DNA of 64,000 bases from positions 3,162,001 to 3,226,000 of the forward strand of contig NZ_CP015992.1 of assembly GCF_001708505.1 (NCBI RefSeq), written 5' to 3'. Made by a program: the position numbers and the translations under genes. The notes below the pieces were generated by a model. That model worked only from the letters and a program-made list of their open reading frames with translations, was not told the DNA's origin and did no database searches. Each line of letters begins with the position of its first letter. Position 1 is the first letter of the stretch. Below, in pieces: positions 36,010 through 45,382 of this stretch. Source of the DNA: Pseudomonas sp. TCU-HL1. Its GTDB lineage: Bacteria; Pseudomonadota; Gammaproteobacteria; Pseudomonadales; Pseudomonadaceae.

Positions 36010-37353
36010 ATGACCAGCCCTGCGTACACTGAGGTTGCGAACGCGCAACCTGAACACAGCACCGACATGAAGAAAGTGGCCGTTGCCAGCGTCATCGGCA
36101 CCACCGTGGAGTGGTACGACCTGTTCGTCTTCGCCACGGCCTCGGCCCTCGTGTTCAACAAGATCTTCTTCCCCGGCTTCGACCCGCTGGTGGGGACCCT
36201 CCTGGCCTTCGGCACCTTCGCCTCGGCCTACGGTGCACGCATCATCGGCGCCGCGCTGTTCGGCCACTTCGGCGACCGCCTCGGGCGCAAGTCGATGCTG
36301 CTGATCTCGCTGCTGACCATGGGCGCCGCCACGTTCGCCATCGGCCTGTTGCCGGACTACGAGTCCATCGGCATCTGGGCGCCAATCTCGCTGCTGACCC
36401 TGCGCATCATCCAGGGCCTCGCGCTGGGCGGGGAGTGGGGCGGCGCCGTGCTGATGGCAGTCGAGCATGCACCGAAGAACCGCCGCGGCCTCTACGGCTC
36501 CTGGGTGCAGATCGGCGTGCCGGCCGGCACCATGCTGGCGAACCTCGCCTTCCTGCTGATCGCCACCTCCATCTCCAACGAGGACCTGCTCTCCTGGGGC
36601 TGGCGCGTGCCCTTCCTGGCCAGCATCCTGCTGATCGTCGTGGGCCTGTACATCCGTCTGAACATTCACGAAACCCCGTCGTTCAAGGCCGTGGAAAAGA
36701 CCGGCGAGCAGGTGAAGGTCCCGCTGTTCGAAGTGTTCGGGAAGTACTGGAAGCAGGTGCTGTTGGGCGGCGTGGCCACCATGTCCACCGGTACTTCCTA
36801 CAACCTGATCGTCGCCTTCGGCCTCACCTACGGCACCCAGACCCTGGGCTTCTCGCGGGGCGAGATGCTCAGCGTGGTGCTGGCCTCCTGCGCCGCATGC
36901 ATCTTCATGCTGCCGTTCTTCGGTGCGCTGTCCGACCGCATCGGGCGCAAGCCGATCATAGTCGGCGGCATCATCGCCGAGGCGCTGGTGGCCTTTCCGA
37001 TGTTCTGGCTGATGGACACGAAGGAGCTGCCGCTGGTGTTCGCCGGCTACCTGCTGCTGATGACTGCCTTCGCCGCTAACTATGGTCCCATCGCCACCTT
37101 CCTCGCTGAACTGTTCGGCACCAAGGTGCGCTACTCGGGGCTGTCCATCAGCTACATGCTCTCGGGCCTGCTGGGCAGCGCCGCCACGCCGCTGGTGACC
37201 ACCGCGCTGCTGTCGATGACCGGCAAGGGCTCGTCCGTGGCCTGGTACATGGTGGGTTCGGCGGCGGTGTCGCTGATTGCGCTGCTGCTGCTTACCGAAA
37301 CCTTCAAGAAGGACCTCAACGCGGTGGCGGGCAAGTCCCCCAGCGCTGCCTGA
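36010..37353 (+). CDS. Second MHS-family metabolite:H+ symporter
   Basis: A 447-residue MFS transporter paralogous to the one at 31615: SVIGTTVEWYDLFVFATASALV, GHFGDRLGRKSML and GGEWGGAVLMAVEHAPKN. ATG at 36010 with GGGAGA seven bases before it is preferred to an in-frame TTG. Two related permeases in one catabolic run suggest two related substrates or uptake of substrate and intermediate. Confidence 0.88.
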   Translation: MTSPAYTEVANAQPEHSTDMKKVAVASVIGTTVEWYDLFVFATASALVFNKIFFPGFDPLVGTLLAFGTFASAYGARIIGAALFGHFGDRLGRKSMLLISLLTMGAATFAIGLLPDYESIGIWAPISLLTLRIIQGLALGGEWGGAVLMAVEHAPKNRRGLYGSWVQIGVPAGTMLANLAFLLIATSISNEDLLSWGWRVPFLASILLIVVGLYIRLNIHETPSFKAVEKTGEQVKVPLFEVFGKYWKQVLLGGVATMSTGTSYNLIVAFGLTYGTQTLGFSRGEMLSVVLASCAACIFMLPFFGALSDRIGRKPIIVGGIIAEALVAFPMFWLMDTKELPLVFAGYLLLMTAFAANYGPIATFLAELFGTKVRYSGLSISYMLSGLLGSAATPLVTTALLSMTGKGSSVAWYMVGSAAVSLIALLLLTETFKKDLNAVAGKSPSAA

Positions 37354-37424
37354 TTCCGAACCCATTCACGCGAGCCCGCCCCGAGCCGGGCGGGCCGCTT
37401 GTTCCCTGAATTCAGAGTCCATCG

Positions 37425-38750
37425 ATGAATAAGACCCTTCACAGTCTCGGCCTTGCCGCCGGCGTCCTTGCGCTACCGTTAAGCCCTGATGTTCTCGCGG
37501 ACCTGGTGGCCGACAGCCACGCCAGCCTCGGCCTGCGCAATTTTTACTTCAACAACGATTTCCGCGACCAATCTGGCGCCGCCGGGCAGAGCCGCACCGA
37601 AGAGTGGGCGCAGGGCTTCATGCTCAACTTCGCCTCCGGCTATACCGAGGGCACGGTGGGTGTCGGCCTCGACGCCATTGGCCTGGTCGGCCTCACGCTG
37701 GACAGTGGCGGCGGTCGTCATCGCGGCAGCTCGATGATCCCCAACGATGGCGATGGCGCCGCCAGCCAGTGGAGCCGCCTGGGCCTGACGCCCAAGCTGA
37801 AGTTGTCGAAGACCGAACTGCGCTACGGCACCCTGATGCCCAAGTTGCCGGTGCTCACCTTTAACGACGGGCGCCTGCTGCCGCAGACCTTCGAGGGCGG
37901 CCAGATCACCTCCAGCGAGATCGGCGGCCTGACCCTCGGCGCCGGCCGCCTGGAGCACGCCACTGGGCGAGGTTCCAGCGACCGCACGGGCCTGGCCGTC
38001 AGCGGCGGCACCCGCGAGAGCAACCAGTTCGTCTTCGCCGGAGGCGACTACAAGCTCGGCCAGGACCTGCTGGCCCAGTACTACTTCGCCAACCTGGAGG
38101 ACTACTACGACCAGCACTTCGTGGGCCTGGCCCACAGCCTGCCGCTGTCGGCCGGGCAGTCGTTCAAGACCGAGCTGCGCTACTTCCGCACCACTTCCGA
38201 TGGCGCCAACGGCACCGCCGCCGGGCGCGCCAGCGGCTACCGCGTCGGCGGTTTCACCGAGGACGGCACGGGCGAGATCGACAACCACACCTGGAGCGCC
38301 GCCTTCACTTACAGCATCGGCGGCCATGCGCTGATGGCCGGCTACCAGCAGGTGTCCAACGGCAGCAACTTCGTTCAGCCCAACCAGGGTTCGCTGCCGG
38401 ACAAGGGCGCCGGCGGCGCCAGCCTCTACCTGCACACCGACCGCATGCTCGCCAGCTTCAACCGGGCGGGGGAGCGTACCGGCTTCGCCCAGTACAGCTA
38501 TGACTTCGCCGCCGCTGGCATCCCCGGCCTCAAGGCTTCGCTGATGTACCTCAAGGGCGACGACATCAAGAGCACCTCGGGTGACGACAAGTCCGAGTGG
38601 GAGCGCGACATCGGCCTGGACTACGTGATCCAGGACGGCGCCCTCAAGGGCCTGGGCATCGCCTGACGCAACGGCTTGCTGCATTCGGACATCGACCCGA
38701 ACCAGGGGCAGAACCGCCTGATCCTCAGCTACAGCCTGCCGCTCTTCTAA
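37425..38750 (+). pseudogene. OprD-family outer-membrane porin interrupted by an in-frame TGA
   Basis: Signal peptide (about 1-25) and OprD-type strands run for 413 residues to GLGIA, then TGA at 38664-38666. Reading through in the same frame gives RNGLLHSDIDPNQGQNRLIL and then a short end terminating in LF, exactly the last two strands and C-terminal aromatic signal of the family. The TGA occupies a site where OprD proteins often have Trp (TGG), so one G-to-A change explains it. The truncated form would lack the beta-signal needed for outer-membrane insertion. The other features of an OprD gene are intact, so the loss is recent. Confidence 0.85.
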
Positions 38751-38793
38751 ACCCAGCAGGCCGCTGCCGGCCTGAACCGAACAGGAGAAACCC

Positions 38794-39180
38794 ATGAAAC
38801 GCATCAACGCCGCTCCCGGCACCATCGGCCCGGTCGGTCCTTACTCACAGGCCGTGGTCAGCGGCCATCTGGTGTTCACCGCCGGACAGATTCCCGCCTT
38901 TGGCAGCTTGGACGAACAGCCCGCCAGCTTCACCGAGCAGGTGCGGCAGACCTTCGCCAACCTGTCGGCCATCCTCGAAGAGGCCGGTTCCAGCCTGGAC
39001 CACATCGTCAAGGTCAATGCCTACCTCACCGATCCGGCGCAGCTGGAGCCCTTCAATCAGGTTTATCGCGAGATCCTCGGCCATGCGCCGCCTGCGCGCA
39101 CCACCGTCTGCGTCTCGCTGTGGGGCGTCTCGCTGGAAATCGAGTGCGTCGCCGAGTTGATCGATGGGGGAGGCCGCTGA
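38794..39180 (+). CDS. RidA (YjgF/YER057c/UK114) family protein
   Basis: A 128-residue protein with the family start (PVGPYSQAVVSGHLVFTAGQIP) and HIVKVNAYLTD and RTTVCVSLWG blocks; Arg in PPARTTV is the usual active-site residue. RidA proteins hydrolyse reactive enamine/imine intermediates. Catabolic RidA paralogues often act in the pathway beside them. It overlaps the next gene by one base. Confidence 0.88.
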   Translation: MKRINAAPGTIGPVGPYSQAVVSGHLVFTAGQIPAFGSLDEQPASFTEQVRQTFANLSAILEEAGSSLDHIVKVNAYLTDPAQLEPFNQVYREILGHAPPARTTVCVSLWGVSLEIECVAELIDGGGR

Positions 39181-39806
39181 TGGACATCGACTCCATGCTG
39201 GCGCAATTGCGCGAGGTCAGCTTCGCCACCCTCGGCCACTTCCTGGAGCAGGGTTTCGTCAGCCATGAGATTCGCGCCCTGGTGCCCGATGTCCGCGTGA
39301 TCGGCCGGGCCGTCACTCTGCGGGTCGCCCAGGCCGATGCCATTGCGGTGAACCGCGCCCTGGCCAGCCTGAAGCCCGGTGATGCGCTAGTGATTGACAT
39401 GGCCGGCGACCACCAGCACGCCTGCGTGGGCGCCGTGACCCAGTGCGCGGCACAGTGCTCCGGAGCGGTGGGCATCGTGGTGGACGGCGTGGTCACCGAT
39501 CTGGCCGAGCTGCGCGCCGCCGGCCTGCCGGTGTTTGCACGGGGCAGCAGCCAACTCACCACTAAGCTGGTGGGCACCTCGGCCAGCGCGCTGAACGTAC
39601 CGGTGATCTGCGGCGGCGTGCCGGTGCAGCCCGGTGACCTGGTGCTGGCGGACGACAACGGCGTGGTGATCCTGCCACCCGAAATCGTGGCTGGGGTCAT
39701 CGACCAGGCCTTGGCCTCGGACCGCTCCGAGCCGCAACTGCTGGCCCGGCTGCGGGCCGGTGAGCCGCTGGAGTGCGTGCTGCTCATGCAGGCCCCGAAA
39801 GGCTGA
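39180..39806 (+). CDS. RraA-like / 4-hydroxy-4-methyl-2-oxoglutarate aldolase family protein
   Basis: A 208-residue protein of the RraA/HMG-aldolase/dimethylmenaquinone methyltransferase-like fold. Blocks GDALVIDMAGD, GAVGIVVDGVVTDLAELRA and PVQPGDLVLADDNGVVILP are typical; the Gly-Asp-x20-Arg-Asp metal motif of true aldolases is only partly kept (VVTDLAELR in place of VVRDVAEIR), so activity is uncertain. ATG overlaps the RidA stop. Confidence 0.8.
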   Translation: MDIDSMLAQLREVSFATLGHFLEQGFVSHEIRALVPDVRVIGRAVTLRVAQADAIAVNRALASLKPGDALVIDMAGDHQHACVGAVTQCAAQCSGAVGIVVDGVVTDLAELRAAGLPVFARGSSQLTTKLVGTSASALNVPVICGGVPVQPGDLVLADDNGVVILPPEIVAGVIDQALASDRSEPQLLARLRAGEPLECVLLMQAPKG

Positions 39807-39810
39807 ATCC

Positions 39811-39843
39811 CGGCTCCGGCGCCGTCTTGGCGGCGTCGGAGCC
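39811..39843 (+). terminator. Hairpin after the RraA-like gene
   Basis: GGCTCCG-CGCCG and GGCGGCG-CGGAGCC arms face each other around TCTT, five bases after the stop. The rest of 39844-40118 holds the upstream region of the ABC importer and no gene. Confidence 0.65.
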
Positions 39844-40118
39844 GACTTGTGCCGTGAGCGCGACAGATTCGGCTGCGCATGGTTGTTCAACAGCCGAAAG
39901 TGGCTGTGCAGAAGCGGTTTTACGACACCAACGGGGGTGGCGGCGGAGGCATTCTGGCGCCGTCCGCCCAGTCTCCCGCAACGAGGCGGACAGCCCCCGC
40001 GGCAACAACAAGAACCGGATGCAACGCATCCACCGATCCACCTTCGCTGCCCTGTTGAAAAGTGCTGGCCGAGCCCATTCGGTCGGCGATAAATCCAATC
40101 AAAGCTGGGACCCTGCTC

Positions 40119-40898
40119 ATGAACATCAAATGGTTGGCCTTGTCCGCTATCACCCTCGTCCTGTCCTCCGGCGCCGCCATGGCCAAGGAGTGGAAGGAAA
40201 TCCGCTTCGGCGTGAACCCTGCTTACCCGCCCTTCGAATCCACCGCGCCTGACGGCTCGCTGCAGGGTTTCGACATCGACCTGGGCAATGCCATCTGCGC
40301 CGAACTCAAGGTCAAGTGCACCTGGGTGACCAACGACTTCGACGGGCTCATTCCCTCGCTGAAGGCGCGCAAGATCGATGCCGTGCTGTCCTCCATGACC
40401 GTTACCGAACCGCGCAAGAAGCAGATCGACTTCTCCGACCGCTTGTTCTCCGGTCCCACGTCCATCGTCACCCGCAAGGGCTCGGGCCTGGAGCCCACCG
40501 CCGAATCCCTCAAGGGCAAGGCCATCGGCTTCCAGCAGGGCACGATCCAGGAGGCCTATGCCAAGGCGAAGCTGGCGCCCGGTGGCGTGCAGCTCAAGGC
40601 CTACCAGAACCAGGACCAGGTCTACGCGGACCTGGTGTCCGGCCGTCTTGACGCCTCCATCCAGGACATGCTCGAAGCCGAGCTGAGCTTCCTCAAGTCG
40701 CCCCAGGGCGCCGACTTCCAGAGCAGCAAGGGCATCAGCGACCCGATGGTGCCCTCGGAAATCGCCATCGGCCTGCGCAAGGGTGACGAGGAGCTGAAGA
40801 CGCTGATCAACAAGGCCATCGCGGCCATGCACGCCAACGGCACCTATCGGGAGATCCAGCGCAAGCACTTCGGTGAGCTGGACCTCTACAACAACTGA
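40119..40898 (+). CDS. Polar amino-acid ABC transporter periplasmic binding protein
   Basis: A 259-residue HisJ/ArgT-like protein: signal peptide ending AAMA, then IRFGVNPAYPPFES, GFDIDLGNAIC, DFDGLIPSLKARKIDAVLSSM and YREIQRKHFGELDLY. It is 65 bp upstream of two permease genes and an ATPase gene, making a complete importer for basic amino acids, opines or related molecules. Confidence 0.9.
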   Translation: MNIKWLALSAITLVLSSGAAMAKEWKEIRFGVNPAYPPFESTAPDGSLQGFDIDLGNAICAELKVKCTWVTNDFDGLIPSLKARKIDAVLSSMTVTEPRKKQIDFSDRLFSGPTSIVTRKGSGLEPTAESLKGKAIGFQQGTIQEAYAKAKLAPGGVQLKAYQNQDQVYADLVSGRLDASIQDMLEAELSFLKSPQGADFQSSKGISDPMVPSEIAIGLRKGDEELKTLINKAIAAMHANGTYREIQRKHFGELDLYNN

Positions 40899-40963
40899 CC
40901 ACGCCTTGGCCGCGCGGCTGCTCCCCCGGCAGTCGCGCGGCGTTTTCAATCAGGTAGGCAACC

Positions 40964-41677
40964 GTGAACAATCTCCTTCCTTTCCTGGACTTGCAGGGCT
41001 TCGGACCGCTGCTCCTGCACGGCACCTGGGTCACCCTGAAACTGTCCCTGCTGTCACTGGCGCTGAGCGTCGGCATCGGCCTGTTGGGCGCCGCCGCCAA
41101 ATTGTCGCCCCTAGCACTGCTGCGGATTCCGGCGACCCTCTACACCACCCTGATCCGAGGCATCCCCGACCTGGTGCTGATGCTGCTGATCTTCTATAGC
41201 CTGCAGGGCTGGCTGAGCGGCCTGACGGACGCCATGGGCTGGGACTACATTGACGTCGACCCCTTCGCCGCCGGCATCGTCACCCTCGGCTTCATCTACG
41301 GCGCCTATTTCACCGAGACCTTCCGTGGCGCCATCCTCTCGGTGCCGCGCGGCCAGCTTGAGGCGGCAACGGCCTATGGCCTGGGCCCACTGCAACGCTT
41401 CGTTCACGTGCTCTTCCCGCAGATGATGCGCTTCGCCTTGCCGAGCCTCGGCAACAACTGGCTGGTGCTGCTCAAGGCCACTGCACTGGTGTCGATCATC
41501 GGCCTGGCCGATGTGGTCAAGGTCGCCCAGGACGCCGGCAAGACCACCTTCAACATGCTGTTTTTCCTGATCCTCGCGGCACTGCTCTATCTGGTCATCA
41601 CGAGCGCTTCCAATGTCGTCCTGCGCTGGCTCGAAGCGCGCTACAACGTCGGCGTAAGGGGACACAGCCATGATTGA
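40964..41677 (+). CDS. Polar amino-acid ABC transporter permease (HisQ-like)
   Basis: A 237-residue inner-membrane permease with the His/Glu/Gln/Arg/opine signature (LLLHGTWVTLKLSLLSLALSVGIG, TTLIRGIPDLVLMLLIFYSLQG) and the EAA loop EAATAYGLGPLQRFVHVLFPQM. Start is GTG at 40964. It overlaps the second permease by eight bases. Confidence 0.9.
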   Translation: MNNLLPFLDLQGFGPLLLHGTWVTLKLSLLSLALSVGIGLLGAAAKLSPLALLRIPATLYTTLIRGIPDLVLMLLIFYSLQGWLSGLTDAMGWDYIDVDPFAAGIVTLGFIYGAYFTETFRGAILSVPRGQLEAATAYGLGPLQRFVHVLFPQMMRFALPSLGNNWLVLLKATALVSIIGLADVVKVAQDAGKTTFNMLFFLILAALLYLVITSASNVVLRWLEARYNVGVRGHSHD

Positions 41678-42380
41678 ACTGATCCAGGAGTACTGGCGGC
41701 CCTTCCTCTACAGCGATGGCTACAACACCACTGGCCTGGCGATGACGCTTTGGCTGCTCTGCTTCTCCCTGGCCCTGGGTTTCGTGCTTTCGGTGCCGCT
41801 GGCCATCGCGCGTACTTCGCGTTGCCGGCTGTTGCGCTGGCCGGTGCAGTTCTTCACCTACCTGTTCCGCGGCACGCCGCTCTACATCCAGTTGCTGATC
41901 ATCTACACCGGCATTTACGGCATCGCCGCCGTGCGCGCGCAGCCGGTGCTGGATGCCTTCTTCCGCGACGCGATGAACTGTACGCTGCTGGCCTTCACCC
42001 TGAACACCTGCGCCTACACCGTCGAGATCTTCGCCGGTGCCATCCGCAGCATTCCCCATGGCGAAATCGAGGCGGCGCGAGCCTACGGACTCAGCGGCTG
42101 GCGCCTCTATGCGCGGGTGATCATCCCCTCGGCCCTGCGTCGGGCGCTGCCGTACTACAGCAACGAGGTGATCCTCATGCTTCACGCGACCTCGGTGGCC
42201 TTCACCGCCACCATCCCGGACATCCTGAAGATCGCCCGGGACGCCAACGCCGCGACCTTCCTGACCTTCCAATCGTTCGGCATCGCCGCGCTGTTCTACC
42301 TGGGCCTGACCTTCGCCTTCGTCGGGCTGTTCCGACTGGCCGAGCGGCGCTGGCTGGCCTTCCTCGGGCCCGCCCATTGA
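41670..42380 (+). CDS. Polar amino-acid ABC transporter permease (HisM-like)
   Basis: A 236-residue partner permease: YNTTGLAMTLWLLCFSLALGF, TYLFRGTPLYIQLLIIYTGIYG and EAA loop EAARAYGLSGWRLYARVIIPSA. HisQ/HisM-type heterodimers are usual for this importer class. Translational coupling to the preceding gene is indicated by the overlap. Confidence 0.9.
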   Translation: MIELIQEYWRPFLYSDGYNTTGLAMTLWLLCFSLALGFVLSVPLAIARTSRCRLLRWPVQFFTYLFRGTPLYIQLLIIYTGIYGIAAVRAQPVLDAFFRDAMNCTLLAFTLNTCAYTVEIFAGAIRSIPHGEIEAARAYGLSGWRLYARVIIPSALRRALPYYSNEVILMLHATSVAFTATIPDILKIARDANAATFLTFQSFGIAALFYLGLTFAFVGLFRLAERRWLAFLGPAH

Positions 42381-42442
42381 ATCCCTTCCTCATCTGCGAA
42401 CAAAAGCGCTGTGCCCAGGCAGCACAGCCATTGGAGTGCCTT

Positions 42443-43204
42443 ATGTACAAGCTGACAGTAGAAGCGCTGCACAAGCGATATGGCGACAATGAAGTGCTCA
42501 AGGGCGTCTCGCTCAATGCCAGGACGGGCGACGTGGTGAGCATGATCGGTGCCAGCGGGTCGGGTAAGAGCACCATGCTGCGCTGCATCAACTTCCTCGA
42601 GCAGCCGGACGAGGGCGCCATCGCCCTGGACGGCGAAGCCATCCGCATGCGCGGGCCGGCCGGAGCCATGCGCCCGGCCTGCGACAAGCAGCTGCAGAAG
42701 CTGCGTACCCGCCTGGCCATGGTGTTCCAGCACTTCAACCTGTGGAGCCACCTGAGCGTGCTGGACAACATCACCCTGGCGCCCATCCGCGTTCTCGGCG
42801 TCAGCCGCAAGGAAGCTGAAGAGCGCGCCCGCACCTACCTGGACAAGGTGGGCTTGCCATCCCGCGTGGTGGGGCAGTATCCGGCCTTCCTCTCCGGCGG
42901 CCAGCAGCAACGGGTGGCGATCGCTCGCGCGCTGGCGATGGAGCCGGAGGTCATGCTCTTCGACGAACCCACTTCTGCGCTGGACCCGGAATTGGTGGGT
43001 GAGGTACTGAAGGTGATCCAGGCATTGGCCGAGGAAGGGCGTACGATGCTGATGGTGACCCACGAAATGGAATTTGCCCGGCGGGTATCGAGCCAGGTCC
43101 TGTTCCTGCACCAGGGGCGTGTCGAGGAGCAGGGGAGTGCGGAAATCCTCGACAAGCCGCAAAGCGAGCGGCTGCAGCAGTTCCTTTCTGGCCGACTGAA
43201 GTGA
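42443..43204 (+). CDS. Polar amino-acid ABC transporter ATP-binding protein (HisP-like)
   Basis: A 253-residue ATPase. Walker A is GASGSGKST (about 36-44), Q-loop FQHFNLWSHLSVLDN, signature LSGGQQQRVAIARAL, Walker B VMLFDEPTSALD and switch His in VTHEM. It completes the importer at 40119-43204 and is followed ten bases later by an Lrp-type regulator. Confidence 0.92.
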   Translation: MYKLTVEALHKRYGDNEVLKGVSLNARTGDVVSMIGASGSGKSTMLRCINFLEQPDEGAIALDGEAIRMRGPAGAMRPACDKQLQKLRTRLAMVFQHFNLWSHLSVLDNITLAPIRVLGVSRKEAEERARTYLDKVGLPSRVVGQYPAFLSGGQQQRVAIARALAMEPEVMLFDEPTSALDPELVGEVLKVIQALAEEGRTMLMVTHEMEFARRVSSQVLFLHQGRVEEQGSAEILDKPQSERLQQFLSGRLK

Positions 43205-43214
43205 GGTGGGAGCG

Positions 43215-43694
43215 ATGATCGAGTCAGGGGATTCGTCCATCTCGCTGGATCGCATCGACCAGGCGATCATCGAGGTACTGCGCCATGACGGGCGCATTAC
43301 CTACCAGAAACTTTCAGAGCGTGTCCATCTTACGCCGCGCCCGTGCCTGGAGCGGGTGCGCAAGCTGGAACGGATGGGCGTGATCCGGGGTTACTCGGCC
43401 ATTATCGATCAGCGCAAGCTGACGCCGGGTCTGTCGCTGCTGGTGCTGGTGGCCCTCTCCAACCAGAGTGGCCGAGCCGCGCAGAAAGCCTTCGAAGCCA
43501 AGGTGCGCGGTTGCCCGCAGGTGCTGGAGTGCCGCCTGATCAGCGGCGCCTTCGACTACAGCCTGCGTATGCGCTGCCGGGACATGGAGCACTATCGTGT
43601 GCTGACGGAAACCTGGTTCAACGACCCCGAGCTGCACATCGACAAACTGGTCAGCCACCCCGAACTGGCCATGGTCAAGACGGCGAAGGAGTAG
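43215..43694 (+). CDS. Lrp/AsnC-family transcriptional regulator
   Basis: A 159-residue protein with N-terminal helix-turn-helix (LDRIDQAIIEVLRHDGRITY, HLTPRPCLERVRKLERMGVI) and C-terminal RAM amino-acid-sensing domain. It lies directly behind the amino-acid importer, so it probably senses the imported ligand. ATG at 43215 fits AGGTGGGAG better than a GTG three codons earlier. Confidence 0.88.
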   Translation: MIESGDSSISLDRIDQAIIEVLRHDGRITYQKLSERVHLTPRPCLERVRKLERMGVIRGYSAIIDQRKLTPGLSLLVLVALSNQSGRAAQKAFEAKVRGCPQVLECRLISGAFDYSLRMRCRDMEHYRVLTETWFNDPELHIDKLVSHPELAMVKTAKE

Positions 43695-43731
43695 CCGCCT
43701 GGCGGTGTAGTGGGGCTACGGTCTGCTCTTC

Positions 43732-43752
43732 GCGAATGAATTCACTCCCACA
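43732..43752. repeat. Partial REP-like element
   Basis: CGCGAATGAATTCACTCCCACAG matches the right half of the palindrome at 3671-3710 with one change. It lies between the convergent Lrp and racemase genes. Only half of the element is present. Confidence 0.55.
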
Positions 43753-43796
43753 GGTTACGGAGCAGGCGCGCCGCTCTCGGGCGGCGCGCCAGCCCG

Positions 43797-45035
43797 TCAC
43801 TCCGCTTTCAATACCTTCGGATTCGAATTGCCCCAGACCGTGTAGAGGTCCGCCAACAGCGCGCCGTTGATGGCTTCCAGCTCGGCCTGGGTGATCTCGT
43901 CCTTGCCTTGCTTGCCGTAGAGCACCACTTCATCGCCGGGTTTCACCCCCTGGATGTCGGTGACGTCGACCATCAGGGTGTTCATGGTGACCTTGCCGAT
44001 CACCCGCGCCCGCTGCCCGTTGATCAGCACTGAGGCCCTGTTGGAGAACGCGCGGCGGTAGCCGTCCGAGTAGCCGGCGGGAATGTTGGCAATGAGTGAA
44101 TCCCGGGTCAGGGTGTAGGTGCGGTCGTAACTGATGCTGCTGCCGGCCTGATAGGCGTTGACCGAGGCCACCTGCGATTTGAACTGCATGACCCGTTGGA
44201 ACTCATCGTGGCCGCCCACCGGGTAGCCATACAGCGCGGCGCCGGGGCGGACCATGTCCAGCCAGCCTTCGGGGACTTCCAGGGTGGTGAAGGTATTGGC
44301 GCAGTGCAGCAGGACCTTGCTGCGATCCAGCTTCGCTTGCTCGATCAGCCAAGTGGACTGCTCCTTGAAGCGGGCGAGGCCTTGGAGCACGTCCTCGCGC
44401 TCTTCCACTGGGAAGTGCGTCATGATGCCGACCACCTTCAGATAAGGCAGGGTGGCCATCTCGACCGCATCTTTCCGGCCCTGGGCCGTGCCCACTTCCA
44501 GGCCGTTGCGGCCCATGCCGGCCGAATTCAGCGCCAGGTGCACCGCCAGCTTGCGGCCATTGCGGTGGGCCAGGGCGTCCAGCTGGCGGGCGACTTCCAG
44601 GTTGCCGACCATTTCGTCCATCCGGTAGGGCAGGGCGTCTTCCATCTCGCCCAGGCTGGCGGTGCGCAGGCGCATCAGGCGGCCCTTGAAGCCCTTTTCC
44701 CGGACGATGCGGGCTTCTTCGTTGCTGGCGACGCCGATGCATTCGATGCCCATGCGGATGGCCGAAGGCACCAACAGGGCGATGCCGGTGCCATAGGCAT
44801 CGGCCTTCATAACCGCGCAGACCTGGCTCTTGCCAGCCACCAGTTTCTGGATGCGGTCGATGTTGCTCTCGAAGGCGGCATGGTCGATTTCCAGCCAGGC
44901 ATTGCTTTCGGCCATGCGCGCGGCGGCGGGTGCGTTGTCGCGGGTGGCGTCCAGTAGGGGGGCTGCGTGGGAGAGGCCGGCGCTGCCGGCGATGGCCAGG
45001 GCGATGGCCAGGCGGCTCAGGGTGTGTCGGGTCAT
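43797..45035 (-). CDS. Periplasmic broad-specificity amino-acid racemase (Bsr/Alr family)
   Basis: A 412-residue PLP enzyme with signal peptide at 1-24 (ending LSHA). PLP-lysine Lys77 lies in AVMKADAYGTG; the second catalytic base is expected as Tyr in SISYDRTYTL. The exported location and N-terminal extension match broad-spectrum racemases that make D-amino acids in the periplasm (for example from Lys and Arg) rather than cytoplasmic alanine racemase. It is divergent from CtlX; 45036-45382 (347 bp) between them holds only regulatory sequence and no gene I can support. Confidence 0.86.
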   Translation of the reverse strand: MTRHTLSRLAIALAIAGSAGLSHAAPLLDATRDNAPAAARMAESNAWLEIDHAAFESNIDRIQKLVAGKSQVCAVMKADAYGTGIALLVPSAIRMGIECIGVASNEEARIVREKGFKGRLMRLRTASLGEMEDALPYRMDEMVGNLEVARQLDALAHRNGRKLAVHLALNSAGMGRNGLEVGTAQGRKDAVEMATLPYLKVVGIMTHFPVEEREDVLQGLARFKEQSTWLIEQAKLDRSKVLLHCANTFTTLEVPEGWLDMVRPGAALYGYPVGGHDEFQRVMQFKSQVASVNAYQAGSSISYDRTYTLTRDSLIANIPAGYSDGYRRAFSNRASVLINGQRARVIGKVTMNTLMVDVTDIQGVKPGDEVVLYGKQGKDEITQAELEAINGALLADLYTVWGNSNPKVLKAE

Positions 45036-45382
45036 ATCTAGCTTCCGTTCTTGTCGATGGGACGGGCTGCCGGCGCCCTCAGGGGCCGGAAGCCCGCCGT
45101 GGAAGTCTCCCGGATGACCCGGGGCGAAACCTGTCGTGTGGAGGTCCTTGCACGGCGGATCGGGTCGTTGCGGATGCGTGGACGACAGCTTGCGCTGGGC
45201 CCAGCCTTGTGGGGCGCATGGCCGCTGGGCGCGCTCGGGGACAGCCCTGAAGGCCGCGGCCGAATCCGCTGTCACGCGGCCAGTTTCGGCGTTCCTGGTC
45301 GCCGGCACGGGCCAGATCAGCCGGGTTTGCAGCGGCGTCGACGGGAGAATGGGCCCCAACATCCACCCCATGAAGCGTCCCC

